Positions 36,238 through 44,790 of a stretch of 64,000 nucleotides of DNA are shown here, in pieces. This stretch comes from Thermoactinomyces sp. DSM 45892 (GTDB lineage: Bacteria > Bacillota > Bacilli > Thermoactinomycetales > Thermoactinomycetaceae): the NCBI RefSeq assembly GCF_900107305.1, contig NZ_FNPL01000015.1, positions 1 to 64,000 on the forward strand. The letters are read 5' to 3'. The position numbers and the translations under genes were made by a program. The stretch's first letter is position 1; each line of letters starts with the position of its first letter. A model generated the notes under the pieces. The model made no database searches and was not told the origin of the DNA. It was given only the letters and a program-made list of their open reading frames with translations.

Positions 36238-37317
36238 ATGAGGAAAAAAGCATGGATTTGGGCGGGAGTCGTTTCTGTTATAGCGCTGTTAGTAGGGGTT
36301 GCTATCTTACAAAAAGGGGCAAAAAAAACCGATGTGCAAGTAACAACGTTGCAAGAATATAATATCCAAGAAAGTTTTATGACCGCAGGCACACTAACGC
36401 CTGCTGATGAAGAGGCAATCTTCCTTCGTCCTGATCAAGGCGAATTAAAGAAAGTTTGGGTGAAAGTCGGAGACAAAGTAAAGAGAGGGGATAAGTTGCT
36501 AGAATATAAAAACCCCGCTTTGACAACCGAGCGCGATCAAGCCGACCTGCAAGTGAAATCGGCAGAGTTAAAATTGAAACAGCTTACTTCTCAAAAAGGG
36601 GCAAGTAAAGGTGTTCAACCAACTATGCCACCAAGCGGAGAAAATATTGATCAACAAATTCAGCTAGCTAAGCTAGAAGTAAGCCAAGCAAAGAAACAAT
36701 TAGATATCGCCAAAACCAAAATAGCAAATCTGGTTGTCAAAAGTAAGGAAAGTGGTGTAGTGGCCCAAGTAAATGAGGATAGCAGTAGCCCTACCAACAC
36801 AAAACCGATCGTCGTCATTGCCACTGTAGACAAATTAAAAATTAAAGCAACCATTTCCGAATACGATGCCTTAAAAGTAAAAGAAGGACAAGAAGCTACT
36901 GTTAAGAGTGATGCCATCCCAGACAAGACATGGAAGGCGACTGTTTCACAAGTAGGGCTTCTACCCGATAGCAATAATACAAGCGGCTTACCAAATGAGA
37001 AGACTCAAGCAGCGAACTATCCAGTCGAGTTGTATCTAAATGATCAAATCCCTATAAAACTCGGTTCACAAGTAGTTGTAAATATAATCTCTTCTTCTAA
37101 AAAAGCAATGAGTATACCACAAACAGCTATTCAAGAAGATAACTCTCAAACATTTGTATTTGTTGTGGAAAACGGGAAAGCGATTCGTAAGCCCGTCAAA
37201 TTGGGAGCTAAAGATGAAAAAATGGCAGAAGTCGTATCCGGAATCTCAGCAACAGATAAAGTAATCGCGAAACTACCTTCTACCATTACATCCGGGATGG
37301 ATGTGAATCTGAAATGA
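36238..37317 (+). CDS. MacA/YknX-type membrane fusion protein
   Basis: This 359-residue HlyD/MacA-family adaptor has an N-terminal membrane anchor (residues 6-24), a lipoyl half-motif (L-K-K-V-W-V-K-V-G-D-K-V-K-R-G-D), a helical hairpin (about 85-150), the second lipoyl half (V-V-K-S-K-E-S-G-V-V-A-Q-V) and beta-barrel domains. It should connect a MacB-type permease to the outside. The SD AGGAGG lies 6 bases before ATG. It overlaps the ATPase gene by four bases. Bacillus YknXYZ protects against the SdpC toxin; a comparable peptide-export or resistance role is inference. Confidence 0.9.
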   Translation: MRKKAWIWAGVVSVIALLVGVAILQKGAKKTDVQVTTLQEYNIQESFMTAGTLTPADEEAIFLRPDQGELKKVWVKVGDKVKRGDKLLEYKNPALTTERDQADLQVKSAELKLKQLTSQKGASKGVQPTMPPSGENIDQQIQLAKLEVSQAKKQLDIAKTKIANLVVKSKESGVVAQVNEDSSSPTNTKPIVVIATVDKLKIKATISEYDALKVKEGQEATVKSDAIPDKTWKATVSQVGLLPDSNNTSGLPNEKTQAANYPVELYLNDQIPIKLGSQVVVNIISSSKKAMSIPQTAIQEDNSQTFVFVVENGKAIRKPVKLGAKDEKMAEVVSGISATDKVIAKLPSTITSGMDVNLK

Positions 37318-38015
37318 TCCAGCTAACTGAAGTTTGCAAGACGTACCATTCTGGAAAATTACATGTACCTGTACTACAAAACATTAACTTCCATGTAAAG
37401 CAGGGTGAATACGTTGCGATTATGGGACCATCTGGTTCTGGAAAATCAACATTGATGAATATAGTCGGCTGCTTAGATCGCCCTACTTCAGGTAGTTATC
37501 AAATAAATGGGAAAGAAGTTTCCCAAATGGAGGACTTGGAATTAGCGAAAGTACGAAATCGCATGATTGGATTTATCTTTCAACAATTTCAGCTTTTACC
37601 TCGGTTAAGTGCACAAAAAAATGTAGAGCTCCCTCTCGTTTATGCTGGGATGTCAAAAAGTGAAAGAAGTAACCAATCAGTGGAAGCCCTTCGAAAAGTG
37701 GGACTCGAGGATCGAAAAAGCCATCGACCAAAAGAACTATCTGGCGGTCAACAGCAACGTGTTGCCATTGCGAGGGCTCTTGTAAATGATCCCCGTGTCC
37801 TCTTAGCTGACGAACCTACTGGAGCACTAGATACGAAATCGGGACAAGTCATCTTAGAATTATTTGATGAACTCCATCAAGAAGGGCGAACCGTCGTCAT
37901 GATTACGCACGACCCTGAAGTGGCGAAGAGAGCTCAGCGGCAGATTATCATTCGAGATGGCGAAATCATCGAAGATTCCATGCCATCCCATGGAGTAGGA
38001 CGGAGGTCACTATGA
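37314..38015 (+). CDS. MacB/YknY-type ABC ATPase
   Basis: This 233-residue LolD/MacB-type ATPase has Walker A G-P-S-G-S-G-K-S-T, the Q-loop F-I-F-Q-Q-F, the signature L-S-G-G-Q-Q-Q-R and Walker B V-L-L-A-D-E-P-T-G-A-L-D, followed by a H-loop (M-I-T-H-D). It energises the FtsX-like permease encoded next, with four-base overlaps at both ends. Confidence 0.93.
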   Translation: MIQLTEVCKTYHSGKLHVPVLQNINFHVKQGEYVAIMGPSGSGKSTLMNIVGCLDRPTSGSYQINGKEVSQMEDLELAKVRNRMIGFIFQQFQLLPRLSAQKNVELPLVYAGMSKSERSNQSVEALRKVGLEDRKSHRPKELSGGQQQRVAIARALVNDPRVLLADEPTGALDTKSGQVILELFDELHQEGRTVVMITHDPEVAKRAQRQIIIRDGEIIEDSMPSHGVGRRSL

Positions 38016-39214
38016 GTATATGGGAAAACATAAAAATGGCTTTAGACTCCATTGTCTCCCATAAACTTCGTTCGATTCTAACGATGTTAGGGATTATTAT
38101 TGGTGTTGCTTCTGTCACGATTATCGTGGCGATCGGCCAAGGAGGGACCCAGCAATTAACGGAGTCCTTTACGGGCACTCAAAACTCGATTAGCTTGATG
38201 CCAAAGTCGGATAATGAAGCTGGTGGATTCGCGATCCCCAATCCAAATGAGAAAGTGTTTACTGAAAAGGATATTGAAAGCCTAAAATTAGTCCCAGGGG
38301 TCAAGCAAGTCCTAACGACAGGTTCCTCCATGTCTAACGTTCAATACCAAAAAGAAAAAGTATCACAAACCTTTATAATCGGCTTTAGTGATCCATCCTA
38401 CCTAGAAATGTCCAATGTAACGATAGACAAAGGGCGATTCTTTCAAGGGAGCGACTTCCAGAGTAGTAATGCAGGAGCTGTTATTACGGATGGGGTAGCA
38501 GATAAACTATTCCCAAACGAGGATCCGATAGGAAAGATTATTAAAGTAGCTTCCAAACCGATTACTGTCATTGGTGTCACAAAACCTTCTAAAGGAATCG
38601 GCTCTTTTATCAAAATGAATGAAGTATTCCTCCCTTCTCGAACATGGAAGAGTGTGTTTGGAGTCATGCAAATCGATTCAGTAACCCTACAAGTAGAAAA
38701 TACCAACGATATGGAAAAGATCGGAAAGAAAGCAGTACAAATTTTAAATCAAAATCATAGTAAAAAAGATGGGTATGAAGTTCAAAACCTACAACAGATT
38801 TCAAAAGGAATCGAAGAAGTCGGCAATATCATGACTCTCGTCATCGGTAGTATCAGTGGAATCTCTCTTTTAGTCGGCGGGATCGGTGTGATGAATATCA
38901 TGTTAGTCTCTGTGACTGAACGAACAAGGGAAATCGGAATTCGTAAGGCATTAGGTGCCTCCCGTGGCAACATCTTAACCCAATTCCTCATTGAATCCAT
39001 TACACTCTCGTCAATAGGTGGAATCATAGGGCTAGCGATTGCTGGACTGGTAACCACAATCCTACAGTCCTTAGATCTATGGCCTGCTCATATCTCATTG
39101 TCAGTAGCACTGGGTAGCATTCTATTTTCGATGTTATTTGGGGTCATATTCGGGCTTCTTCCAGCTAATAAAGCGGCGAAATTAAACCCGATTGACTGTT
39201 TGCGACATGAGTAA
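38012..39214 (+). CDS. MacB/YknZ-type permease
   Basis: This 400-residue FtsX/MacB permease has helix 1 (residues 20-42), a periplasmic MacB_PCD domain of about 220 residues, and three C-terminal helices with V-T-E-R-T-R-E-I-G-I-R-K-A-L-G-A, the FtsX signature. It ends A-N-K-A-A-K-L-N-P-I-D-C-L-R-H-E, typical of the family. With the adaptor and ATPase it forms a mechanotransmission-type exporter or resistance pump for peptides or antibiotics at the cell surface. Confidence 0.93.
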   Translation: MSIWENIKMALDSIVSHKLRSILTMLGIIIGVASVTIIVAIGQGGTQQLTESFTGTQNSISLMPKSDNEAGGFAIPNPNEKVFTEKDIESLKLVPGVKQVLTTGSSMSNVQYQKEKVSQTFIIGFSDPSYLEMSNVTIDKGRFFQGSDFQSSNAGAVITDGVADKLFPNEDPIGKIIKVASKPITVIGVTKPSKGIGSFIKMNEVFLPSRTWKSVFGVMQIDSVTLQVENTNDMEKIGKKAVQILNQNHSKKDGYEVQNLQQISKGIEEVGNIMTLVIGSISGISLLVGGIGVMNIMLVSVTERTREIGIRKALGASRGNILTQFLIESITLSSIGGIIGLAIAGLVTTILQSLDLWPAHISLSVALGSILFSMLFGVIFGLLPANKAAKLNPIDCLRHE

Positions 39215-39244
39215 AGTAAAACATCATACTGTTTTTTAAATCCT

Positions 39245-39293
39245 AACTCCCTGTATGTACCTATGTTTAAATTACTTACAGGGAGTTTTGTTT
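39245..39293 (+). terminator. Terminator after exporter operon
   Basis: AACTCCCTGTA and TACAGGGAGTT form an 11-bp stem with a 21-base loop, followed by TTGTTTT. Confidence 0.75.
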
Positions 39294-39424
39294 TCATGCT
39301 CGAAGTTTGGTAATACCAATTTTAATATATTTATATTAATTATTTTTATATACATTATAGACACATTTCTATTTTGTGCATTACAATAACCTTTATTGTA
39401 ATCAATTCAATTGATTTATGATTA

Positions 39425-39469
39425 GGGAGGTGCTATCTATTAGAGGTGCTCCTTCTAATAGAGTAAAGT
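39425..39469 (+). promoter_or_regulatory. SD separated from start codon by a hairpin (second case)
   Basis: GGGAGG (39425-39430) lies 39 bases before ATG 39470. TCTATTAG (39436-39443) and CTAATAGA (39455-39462) form a perfect 8-bp stem. Folding it leaves about 12 bases. The motif GGAGGTGCT(A/G)TCTATTAG is shared with 33921-33938. Confidence 0.65.
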
Positions 39470-40447
39470 ATGGTAAATAGCTTGCAGCGTCATGGATTAA
39501 AACTTTCAATAGGCATTTTACTTGGACTTATCTCATTTTGTTTTTTGTTACGTTTTGTACTAAGTATTGGGTGGGAATTATTTCTCGGGGATGAAGCGGT
39601 CATCGACATTTCTTCTATCGACGATCTATCTAGTGCAATTGTTTCTTTTAAAACGTATATCGGCCTAACTCTGGTACTGAGTAGTAATTATTTCTTGGCC
39701 GGTCTAGCAGGTTCTTTTAGCGAGGCAGTGTATCGAGATCAATCTTCATTCAAAAACTTTATGATGTATGGAAGTACAAGATTCTGGGAAAATTTAAAGA
39801 TTACAGCAGGACCGCTAGCTATTTTTTTCTTGATTGTATTATCGAAAGGAATTCCGTATATCGTACTCTTTATTCTATTTCTCTTATTTATTCCTGTGGG
39901 GATGGCATTAAACCATGCTTGTCTTATTCGATATGAGAAGAAGTTAAGTACATTGGATTCACTACAAGCTGGCCTAAAGACTCTTACTAAGCTTCCCATC
40001 CTAACCATAATAAATGGCCTTCTGGCCCTACCTATTATGCTAGTTCTTTATCTCCTCACTTTAGGATTCAAAACAGAACTATCTAGCTTCTTTATGTCGG
40101 GTAGACTTGAACCCAACACTTCTTTTATGTTTTTACTTTTACTCGCACTGCCGTTGGCGCTTACTCTAGGTCAGATGGTCATTACCACTCGATTTAAGGA
40201 TCAAATCGAACCACTTATCAACTTTGCTTTTCCTAACACCCAAACAAACCCGTTTCAAGGACCAAATCAAACGACTAACCATTACCCACAATTCAACACA
40301 CTACAACTGAATCAACCAGAAACGAATCAACAACAACTAAACACAACTTCAAATCAACCACAACCAAGTCCGTTTCAACAACCTGCTCAACCTACGAACC
40401 AACAACGGTCCCATCCACAATCAAATCCAGATCAGTTTAACTGGTAA
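39470..40447 (+). CDS. Six-helix membrane protein, paralogue C
   Basis: This 325-residue paralogue of the proteins at 33962 and 35069 starts L-Q-R-H-G-L-K-L-S-I-G and keeps the loop S-F-S-E-A-V-Y-R-D-Q-S-S. It has about six helices and a Q/N/P/T-rich tail of about 70 residues ending D-Q-F-N-W, like paralogue B. Its leader has the SD-hairpin-ATG arrangement. It is the third family member around the YknXYZ-type operon, which suggests a shared function in envelope resistance or assembly; direct evidence is lacking. Confidence 0.75.
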   Translation: MVNSLQRHGLKLSIGILLGLISFCFLLRFVLSIGWELFLGDEAVIDISSIDDLSSAIVSFKTYIGLTLVLSSNYFLAGLAGSFSEAVYRDQSSFKNFMMYGSTRFWENLKITAGPLAIFFLIVLSKGIPYIVLFILFLLFIPVGMALNHACLIRYEKKLSTLDSLQAGLKTLTKLPILTIINGLLALPIMLVLYLLTLGFKTELSSFFMSGRLEPNTSFMFLLLLALPLALTLGQMVITTRFKDQIEPLINFAFPNTQTNPFQGPNQTTNHYPQFNTLQLNQPETNQQQLNTTSNQPQPSPFQQPAQPTNQQRSHPQSNPDQFNW

Positions 40448-40490
40448 CATAAAAAACGAGCCTCCCCGAAGGAAGCTCGTTTTTTATGTT
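40446..40490. terminator. Bidirectional terminator
   Basis: A perfect 16-bp inverted repeat (AACATAAAAAACGAGC and its complement) with a 13-base loop and T-runs inside both arms, between convergent genes. Confidence 0.85.
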
Positions 40491-40650
40491 ATAACGATAA
40501 CTCTTGTCGTTTATATAATTGATGTAGTAACGATTGAGTTGCCATTTGATCCATCCGCTTTTGAACCAGTAATTCACGAATTAAGTAATAGGCCGTTTCC
40601 ACATCTTCTTCTGGCAATAGGTCTACCAATGCGTGGATTTGGTCTCTCAT
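40489..40650 (-). CDS. Small helical protein, 53 residues
   Basis: This is a short gene between the terminator and the flavoprotein region. It begins M-R-D-Q-I-H-A-L-V-D-L-L-P-E-E-D-V and continues as one or two amphipathic helices to Q-L-Y-K-R-Q-E-L. ATG 40650 follows AGGAGA at about 10 bases. The L-V-D-L-L-P-E-E segment is a common helix start in small Bacillales regulators and antitoxin-like proteins, but I cannot assign a family. It ends exactly at the terminator, which supports expression. Confidence 0.6.
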   Translation of the reverse strand: MRDQIHALVDLLPEEDVETAYYLIRELLVQKRMDQMATQSLLHQLYKRQELSL

Positions 40651-40721
40651 AGTATTCACGTCTCCTTAATACTATCTTAGCGCATGATCCCAAATTTGTG
40701 CAATTGGTAGAATCGATAAAA

Positions 40722-42146
40722 TTATTGATTTCGGTTTTGAAGGATGTGACGAGCAACATGTATACCAGCAGCCGATGCTTGAGCTAAGCCACGAGTAATC
40801 CCTGCTCCATCTCCAATCGTATATAGCCCTTTAATCGTTTCGGTTTCAAAGTGATCGTTTATTTTAGGACGAGCACTGTAGAATTTCGCTTCGACTCCAT
40901 AGAAAAGGGTATGCTCATCTGCAATGCCCGGTGTTACTTTATCCAAAGCCTGAATCATCTCGATTAAAGAAAGCATCGTGTTATAAGGAAGAACAAGCCC
41001 TAGATCCCCCGGTACAGCTTCTTTTAGTGTTGGCTCTAAAAATCCTTCTTGAATTCGTTTGGGTGTCGAACGTCTCCCTTTATAGATATCCCCTACTTTT
41101 TGTACAATCACGGATCCATTCGAGAGATCATTAGCCCGACGGCTAACCTCTTTCGCAAACTCAATCGGCTTATCAAATGGATCAGTAAACGTATGAGATA
41201 CCAGCAAAGCGAAGTTAGTGTTTTTACTGCCCAGCTTCGGGTCCTTATAGGAGTGACCATTTACTGTCATCACACCCGAATGGTTTTCGACAACCACATG
41301 TCCACTTGGATTAGAGCAAAAAGTACGCACTCGAGTCCCGACTGAAGTATTGTAAACAAATTTTGCCTCATACAAGTATTTATTAATCTCCTGCATAATC
41401 ACATCTGAAGTCTCTACACGGACACCAATATCGACTTGGTTATTCATCATCTCCACGCCATTGCGTTTCAAAATGTTACTCAGCCATTCGGATCCATCTC
41501 TGCCTGGACCGATAATCACACGATCCGCTGTATACTCATCTCCATTTTTCAAACGAACACCGCGGACCACTTGATCTTCCACAATCAAATCTTCCACATA
41601 TGTTTTAAATAAAAAATCCATTTTATTTTCCATAGTCTGGAATATATTCTGAAGGATTTTTAAGTTTTCTTCGGTCCCCAGATGGCGAACACGTGCTTTT
41701 AATAATTTCAGTCCTGCCCCAGCAGCTTTTTGCTCGATTCGACGAACATCATCTGTAGTCGGGTCTGTAATCACAGTAGTACCACCATGTTCTAGGTTAA
41801 CGGAATCTACATATTCGATTAGCTCCATCACCTTAGAGGGCGGCAAATAATCTTGCATCCAGCCACCAAACTCTGTCGTTAAGTTAAATTTCCCATCACT
41901 ATAGGCACCAGCACCACCCCAGCCAGCCGTAATCGAACAAGCGGGTAAGCACCCTGCATACTCTTTCTTCTTGGTTGCAGGGGGACACTTTGTAATTTTA
42001 TTTTCTAAAATTGGGCAACGTCGTTGACGAATACTATGCCCTTTATCTATAAGAAGTATTTTTAGGTTTGGATTTTTTTTTGATAATTCATAAGAAGCGA
42101 ATATTCCGCTCGGTCCAGCTCCGACTACAATCACATCATAATGCAT
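40722..42146 (-). CDS. FAD-dependent dehydrogenase (COG2509-like)
   Basis: This 474-residue flavoprotein has the N-terminal Rossmann motif V-I-V-V-G-A-G-P-S-G-I-F-A and the C-terminal I-G-D-G-A-G-I-T-R-G-L-A-Q-A. It carries a cysteine-containing insert near residues 44-70 (R-R-C-P-I-L-E, K-C-P-P-A, A-G-C-L-P-A-C) and G-W-G-G-A-G-A-Y-S-D-G-K, typical of the uncharacterised COG2509 dehydrogenases. The substrate is unknown. It is monocistronic; 42,171-42,356 upstream holds no visible gene. Confidence 0.85.
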   Translation of the reverse strand: MHYDVIVVGAGPSGIFASYELSKKNPNLKILLIDKGHSIRQRRCPILENKITKCPPATKKKEYAGCLPACSITAGWGGAGAYSDGKFNLTTEFGGWMQDYLPPSKVMELIEYVDSVNLEHGGTTVITDPTTDDVRRIEQKAAGAGLKLLKARVRHLGTEENLKILQNIFQTMENKMDFLFKTYVEDLIVEDQVVRGVRLKNGDEYTADRVIIGPGRDGSEWLSNILKRNGVEMMNNQVDIGVRVETSDVIMQEINKYLYEAKFVYNTSVGTRVRTFCSNPSGHVVVENHSGVMTVNGHSYKDPKLGSKNTNFALLVSHTFTDPFDKPIEFAKEVSRRANDLSNGSVIVQKVGDIYKGRRSTPKRIQEGFLEPTLKEAVPGDLGLVLPYNTMLSLIEMIQALDKVTPGIADEHTLFYGVEAKFYSARPKINDHFETETIKGLYTIGDGAGITRGLAQASAAGIHVARHILQNRNQ

Positions 42147-42356
42147 ACGGATCTGCCCCCTTCATTTAATTTTAATTTCTGTTATGTTCGCTTTTAATAC
42201 AGGATTAAAAGATCAACCCGATGTATCGTACCATATATTCCTCATAAAAGCGAACTATTTTTACCATCATATTATATTCATTCGTTTTTTGATTTATTTA
42301 TAGAATAATCAAATAATTATACCCAAATAAAAGACCCCCATTGGGAGCCTTAGTCA

Positions 42357-42671
42357 TTACTTCACCATATCAAGGATTGCTTCTTTTGGCTGTACACCAG
42401 ATACCTTCTTCACCTGTTCGCCATCTTTAAAAACAATCAAGGTAGGAATCCCCATAACTCCGTATTTCGTAGCAAGATCTGGATTGTCATCCACATTTAC
42501 TTTTACTACTTCTACATCTGATCCTACTTCTGTATCTACTTCTTCTAAAATCGGAGCAAGCATGCGACAAGGTCCGCACCACGGAGCCCAGAAATCCACT
42601 AAAACCGTTCCAGTTCCTTTGGATTCAACTTTTTCACTAAAGTTTTGTGTATTTAATTCAGCGATTGCCAT
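42357..42671 (-). CDS. trxA: Thioredoxin
   Basis: This 104-residue thioredoxin has the active site W-C-G-P-C (Cys32, Cys35), the cis-Pro segment M-G-I-P-T-L-I-V-F and the buried Asp in V-D-F-W-A-P. It is the general cytoplasmic disulfide reductant. The SD GGAGAT precedes the ATG, and a good promoter lies at 42744-42773. It is separated from uvrC, which is its neighbour in Bacillus subtilis. Confidence 0.96.
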   Translation of the reverse strand: MAIAELNTQNFSEKVESKGTGTVLVDFWAPWCGPCRMLAPILEEVDTEVGSDVEVVKVNVDDNPDLATKYGVMGIPTLIVFKDGEQVKKVSGVQPKEAILDMVK

Positions 42672-42743
42672 CGTTGAAATCTCCTTTCGAAGTCAGCAAA
42701 ATCGATCTAAAGACTAGCTCTCTACAAGCCATCTTCACTATTT

Positions 42744-42773
42744 AGTATACCACTCCCACAAAAAAAGTTCCAA
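42744..42773 (-). promoter_or_regulatory. Putative SigA promoter of trxA
   Basis: On the minus strand TTGGAA (42773-42768) and TATACT (42749-42744) are 18 bases apart, about 70 bases before the trxA start. Confidence 0.55.
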
Positions 42774-43003
42774 CTGTTTCGTTAAACGAAATAAAAAGTG
42801 GCATTAGAAGACAATCTTATCATCACCGATACTATATAATGGGATTTATTAAAATACGGACGGATACATATACTTTATATATATTCTCCATTTCTCATGG
42901 TATTGGATTCTTACAAATAAGTAAGGAACTTGAAAGGTAAATCACTAGGAACAACGAGGAAATCCGAGTAAAGTAAAGGTAAGAACAACATGGGGGTGAA
43001 GAC

Positions 43004-43075
43004 ATGAAGGTAATCAAAACAGTTGCAGAAGTGATCTTTAATGTTCTGACAGGGAAAGAGAGAGGCGGCATCTAA
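43004..43075 (+). CDS. PSM-like 23-residue amphipathic peptide
   Basis: This very small gene encodes 23 residues starting M-K-V-I-K-T-V-A-E-V-I-F-N-V-L-T-G-K, which form one amphipathic helix with a charged, Gly-rich end. GGGGGTGA lies about 5 bases before ATG 43004, and a perfect 13-bp terminator hairpin follows 28 bases after the stop. The peptide resembles staphylococcal phenol-soluble modulin alpha peptides in length, in K-V-I-K and in the L-T-G-K/F-T-G-K segment. It lacks a leader, as PSMs do. A leaderless bacteriocin or a type I toxin peptide are alternatives. Expression is likely from its context; function is inferred. Confidence 0.6.
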   Translation: MKVIKTVAEVIFNVLTGKERGGI

Positions 43076-43102
43076 AAGTGAGTACAATGAGCAATCAAAT
43101 AT

Positions 43103-43140
43103 GAGGGACATTCTAAATAAAACATAGAATGTCCCTCTTT
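43103..43140 (+). terminator. Terminator after small peptide gene
   Basis: GAGGGACATTCTA and TAGAATGTCCCTC form a perfect 13-bp stem, followed by TTTG. Confidence 0.8.
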
Positions 43141-43215
43141 GCATATACATCGCTTCGCCCAGGTAACTGACTCTACATCAAACCCACAAGCGTCATTATC
43201 CCACCTACCGTACAT

Positions 43216-43626
43216 CTAGGGAAAGATAATATCTAGTTGTCCAAATATGCTTGCGGAGGAAAGTTCATCTTTAATGTCTACGTTATATCTACCCGCTTTC
43301 ATATTCGTAAATGTAGATTTCCCTCCGATTAGATTATGGAAAGTGGTACAAGCCTTTGTTTGATCATTGCACAACCGAACCCACAGCTTCGAATAATCAG
43401 TAAATCTCTTCTTTATTCCAGAGCTATTTTTGCTATAGAGGGGCTTCACCAGCTCAATCTGGATACTACTTCCACTATTCTCATTGCCAATAAAGCCGTC
43501 CCACTTGCCATCCTCTGTTTGGAAAGAATAACGTGGAACACTTGCATTCGCGGAACCTATTCCAACTGTAAAAATAGTAGCAGCAGAAATAGCACATACA
43601 CTTAAAATGGAAACCGCTTTTTTCAT
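43216..43626 (-). CDS. Secreted beta-rich protein, unknown
   Basis: This 136-residue protein has a signal peptide of about 28 residues (cleavage near G-S-A-N-A). The mature part is predicted beta-rich, with W-D-G-F-I-G-N, two cysteines in R-L-C-N-D-Q-T-K-A-C that could form a disulfide, and M-K-A-G-R-Y-N-V-D-I-K. I do not recognise the family. It is monocistronic, with SD AAGGAG before the ATG. Confidence 0.75.
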   Translation of the reverse strand: MKKAVSILSVCAISAATIFTVGIGSANASVPRYSFQTEDGKWDGFIGNENSGSSIQIELVKPLYSKNSSGIKKRFTDYSKLWVRLCNDQTKACTTFHNLIGGKSTFTNMKAGRYNVDIKDELSSASIFGQLDIIFP

Positions 43627-43740
43627 TTGTTTTACTCCTTAGAAGAAATAGAATAGAAAAACTTTATACATTTAACCTATCACTTGAAATAATTTTTGTC
43701 TAGCATGGTATCCACAGAAAGATTTTAGTAGTCTAGATCA

Positions 43741-43774
43741 ATAAAAAGACTGTAGACCATCACAGTCTACAGTC
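43741..43774 (-). terminator. Terminator of etf operon
   Basis: GACTGTAGAC and GTCTACAGTC with a 7-base loop, followed on the minus strand by TTTTTAT, directly after the etfA stop. Confidence 0.8.
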
Positions 43775-43785
43775 CAAGCAAATAC

Positions 43786-44772
43786 CTACTTACCTACTAA
43801 TACCTTCTTCAATTCCTCTGTCAACATCGGTACCACAACAAACAAATCGCCTACGATTCCATAATCTGCTACTTGGAAGATCGGTGCTTCTGGATCTTTG
43901 TTGATCGCGACGATGGTTTTGGATGCGGACATACCAGCCAAGTGCTGAATCGCTCCGGAGATCCCAGCAGCGATGTAGAGGTCTGGTGTTACCACTTTAC
44001 CCGTTTGGCCGATTTGGAGAGCGTAGTCACAGTAACCAGAGTCACAAGCACCACGAGAAGCGCCAACTGCACCGCCCAGTAGATCAGCTAATTCTTTTAA
44101 TGGAGCAAAGCCATCTTCACTCTTCACTCCACGACCACCTGATACGACAACTCTTGCTTCGGAGAGGTCCACACCGTCTGTTGCTTTCTTCACAACTTGC
44201 TTTATTATGGTTCGTAATAAAGTCGGGTCAAAATCTACAGATACTTCTGTCACAGTTGCTGTGCGAGTGGTATCTGCATCAAGTGCCACGATATTATTTG
44301 GACGAAGGGTAGCAAATACGGTTTCGTCCTCTTTAAATGCCTTTTTCACAAAAGCTTTTCCTGCATAAATCGGGCGAGTGAAGACCAATTCGCCGCCCGT
44401 TTCTTCTAAAGCGGTTACATCGGAAACGAGACCGAAGCCAAGACGTGCCGCAATTCGAGGACTTACGTCTTTTCCGACTGCTGTGTGTCCTGTGAAAATT
44501 GCTTGTGGTTCTACTGTTTCGATAATTTTCTTTACTGCTTGGAAGTATGCATCAGTCGTATATTGATCCAGTTTAGAATCGGTCACCACTACTACTTCAT
44601 CTGCACCATGATGGGCAAGTGCATTGGCGTGATCTTTTGCAAAGCTTCCCAAGACTGCCGCTACTACTGTGCCACCTTGACTTGCAAGTCGTGCTGCTGC
44701 TAAGCTCTCAAAAGCCACATTCCGAAGTTTTCCTTCACGAACATCTGCTAGTACGAGTATTTTTTTGCTCAT
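43786..44772 (-). CDS. etfA: Electron transfer flavoprotein alpha subunit
   Basis: This 328-residue subunit binds FAD through its C-terminal domain: S-G-G-R-G-V near residue 205, G-A-S-R-G-A-C-D-S-G-Y near 237, Q-I-G-Q-T-G-K-V-V-T-P-D-L-Y, and G-I-S-G-A-I-Q-H-L-A-G-M. With EtfB it carries electrons from acyl-CoA dehydrogenases to the respiratory chain. It is the last gene of the fadR-etfB-etfA operon, 18 bases after etfB. Confidence 0.96.
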   Translation of the reverse strand: MSKKILVLADVREGKLRNVAFESLAAARLASQGGTVVAAVLGSFAKDHANALAHHGADEVVVVTDSKLDQYTTDAYFQAVKKIIETVEPQAIFTGHTAVGKDVSPRIAARLGFGLVSDVTALEETGGELVFTRPIYAGKAFVKKAFKEDETVFATLRPNNIVALDADTTRTATVTEVSVDFDPTLLRTIIKQVVKKATDGVDLSEARVVVSGGRGVKSEDGFAPLKELADLLGGAVGASRGACDSGYCDYALQIGQTGKVVTPDLYIAAGISGAIQHLAGMSASKTIVAINKDPEAPIFQVADYGIVGDLFVVVPMLTEELKKVLVGK

Positions 44773-44790
44773 GTTGATCCCCCCAGTTCT

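Noticed and set aside
42911-43150. 79-codon minus-strand ORF opposite the small peptide gene
   Set aside because: It has no SD and covers the terminator hairpin; the plus-strand 23-codon gene is better supported.
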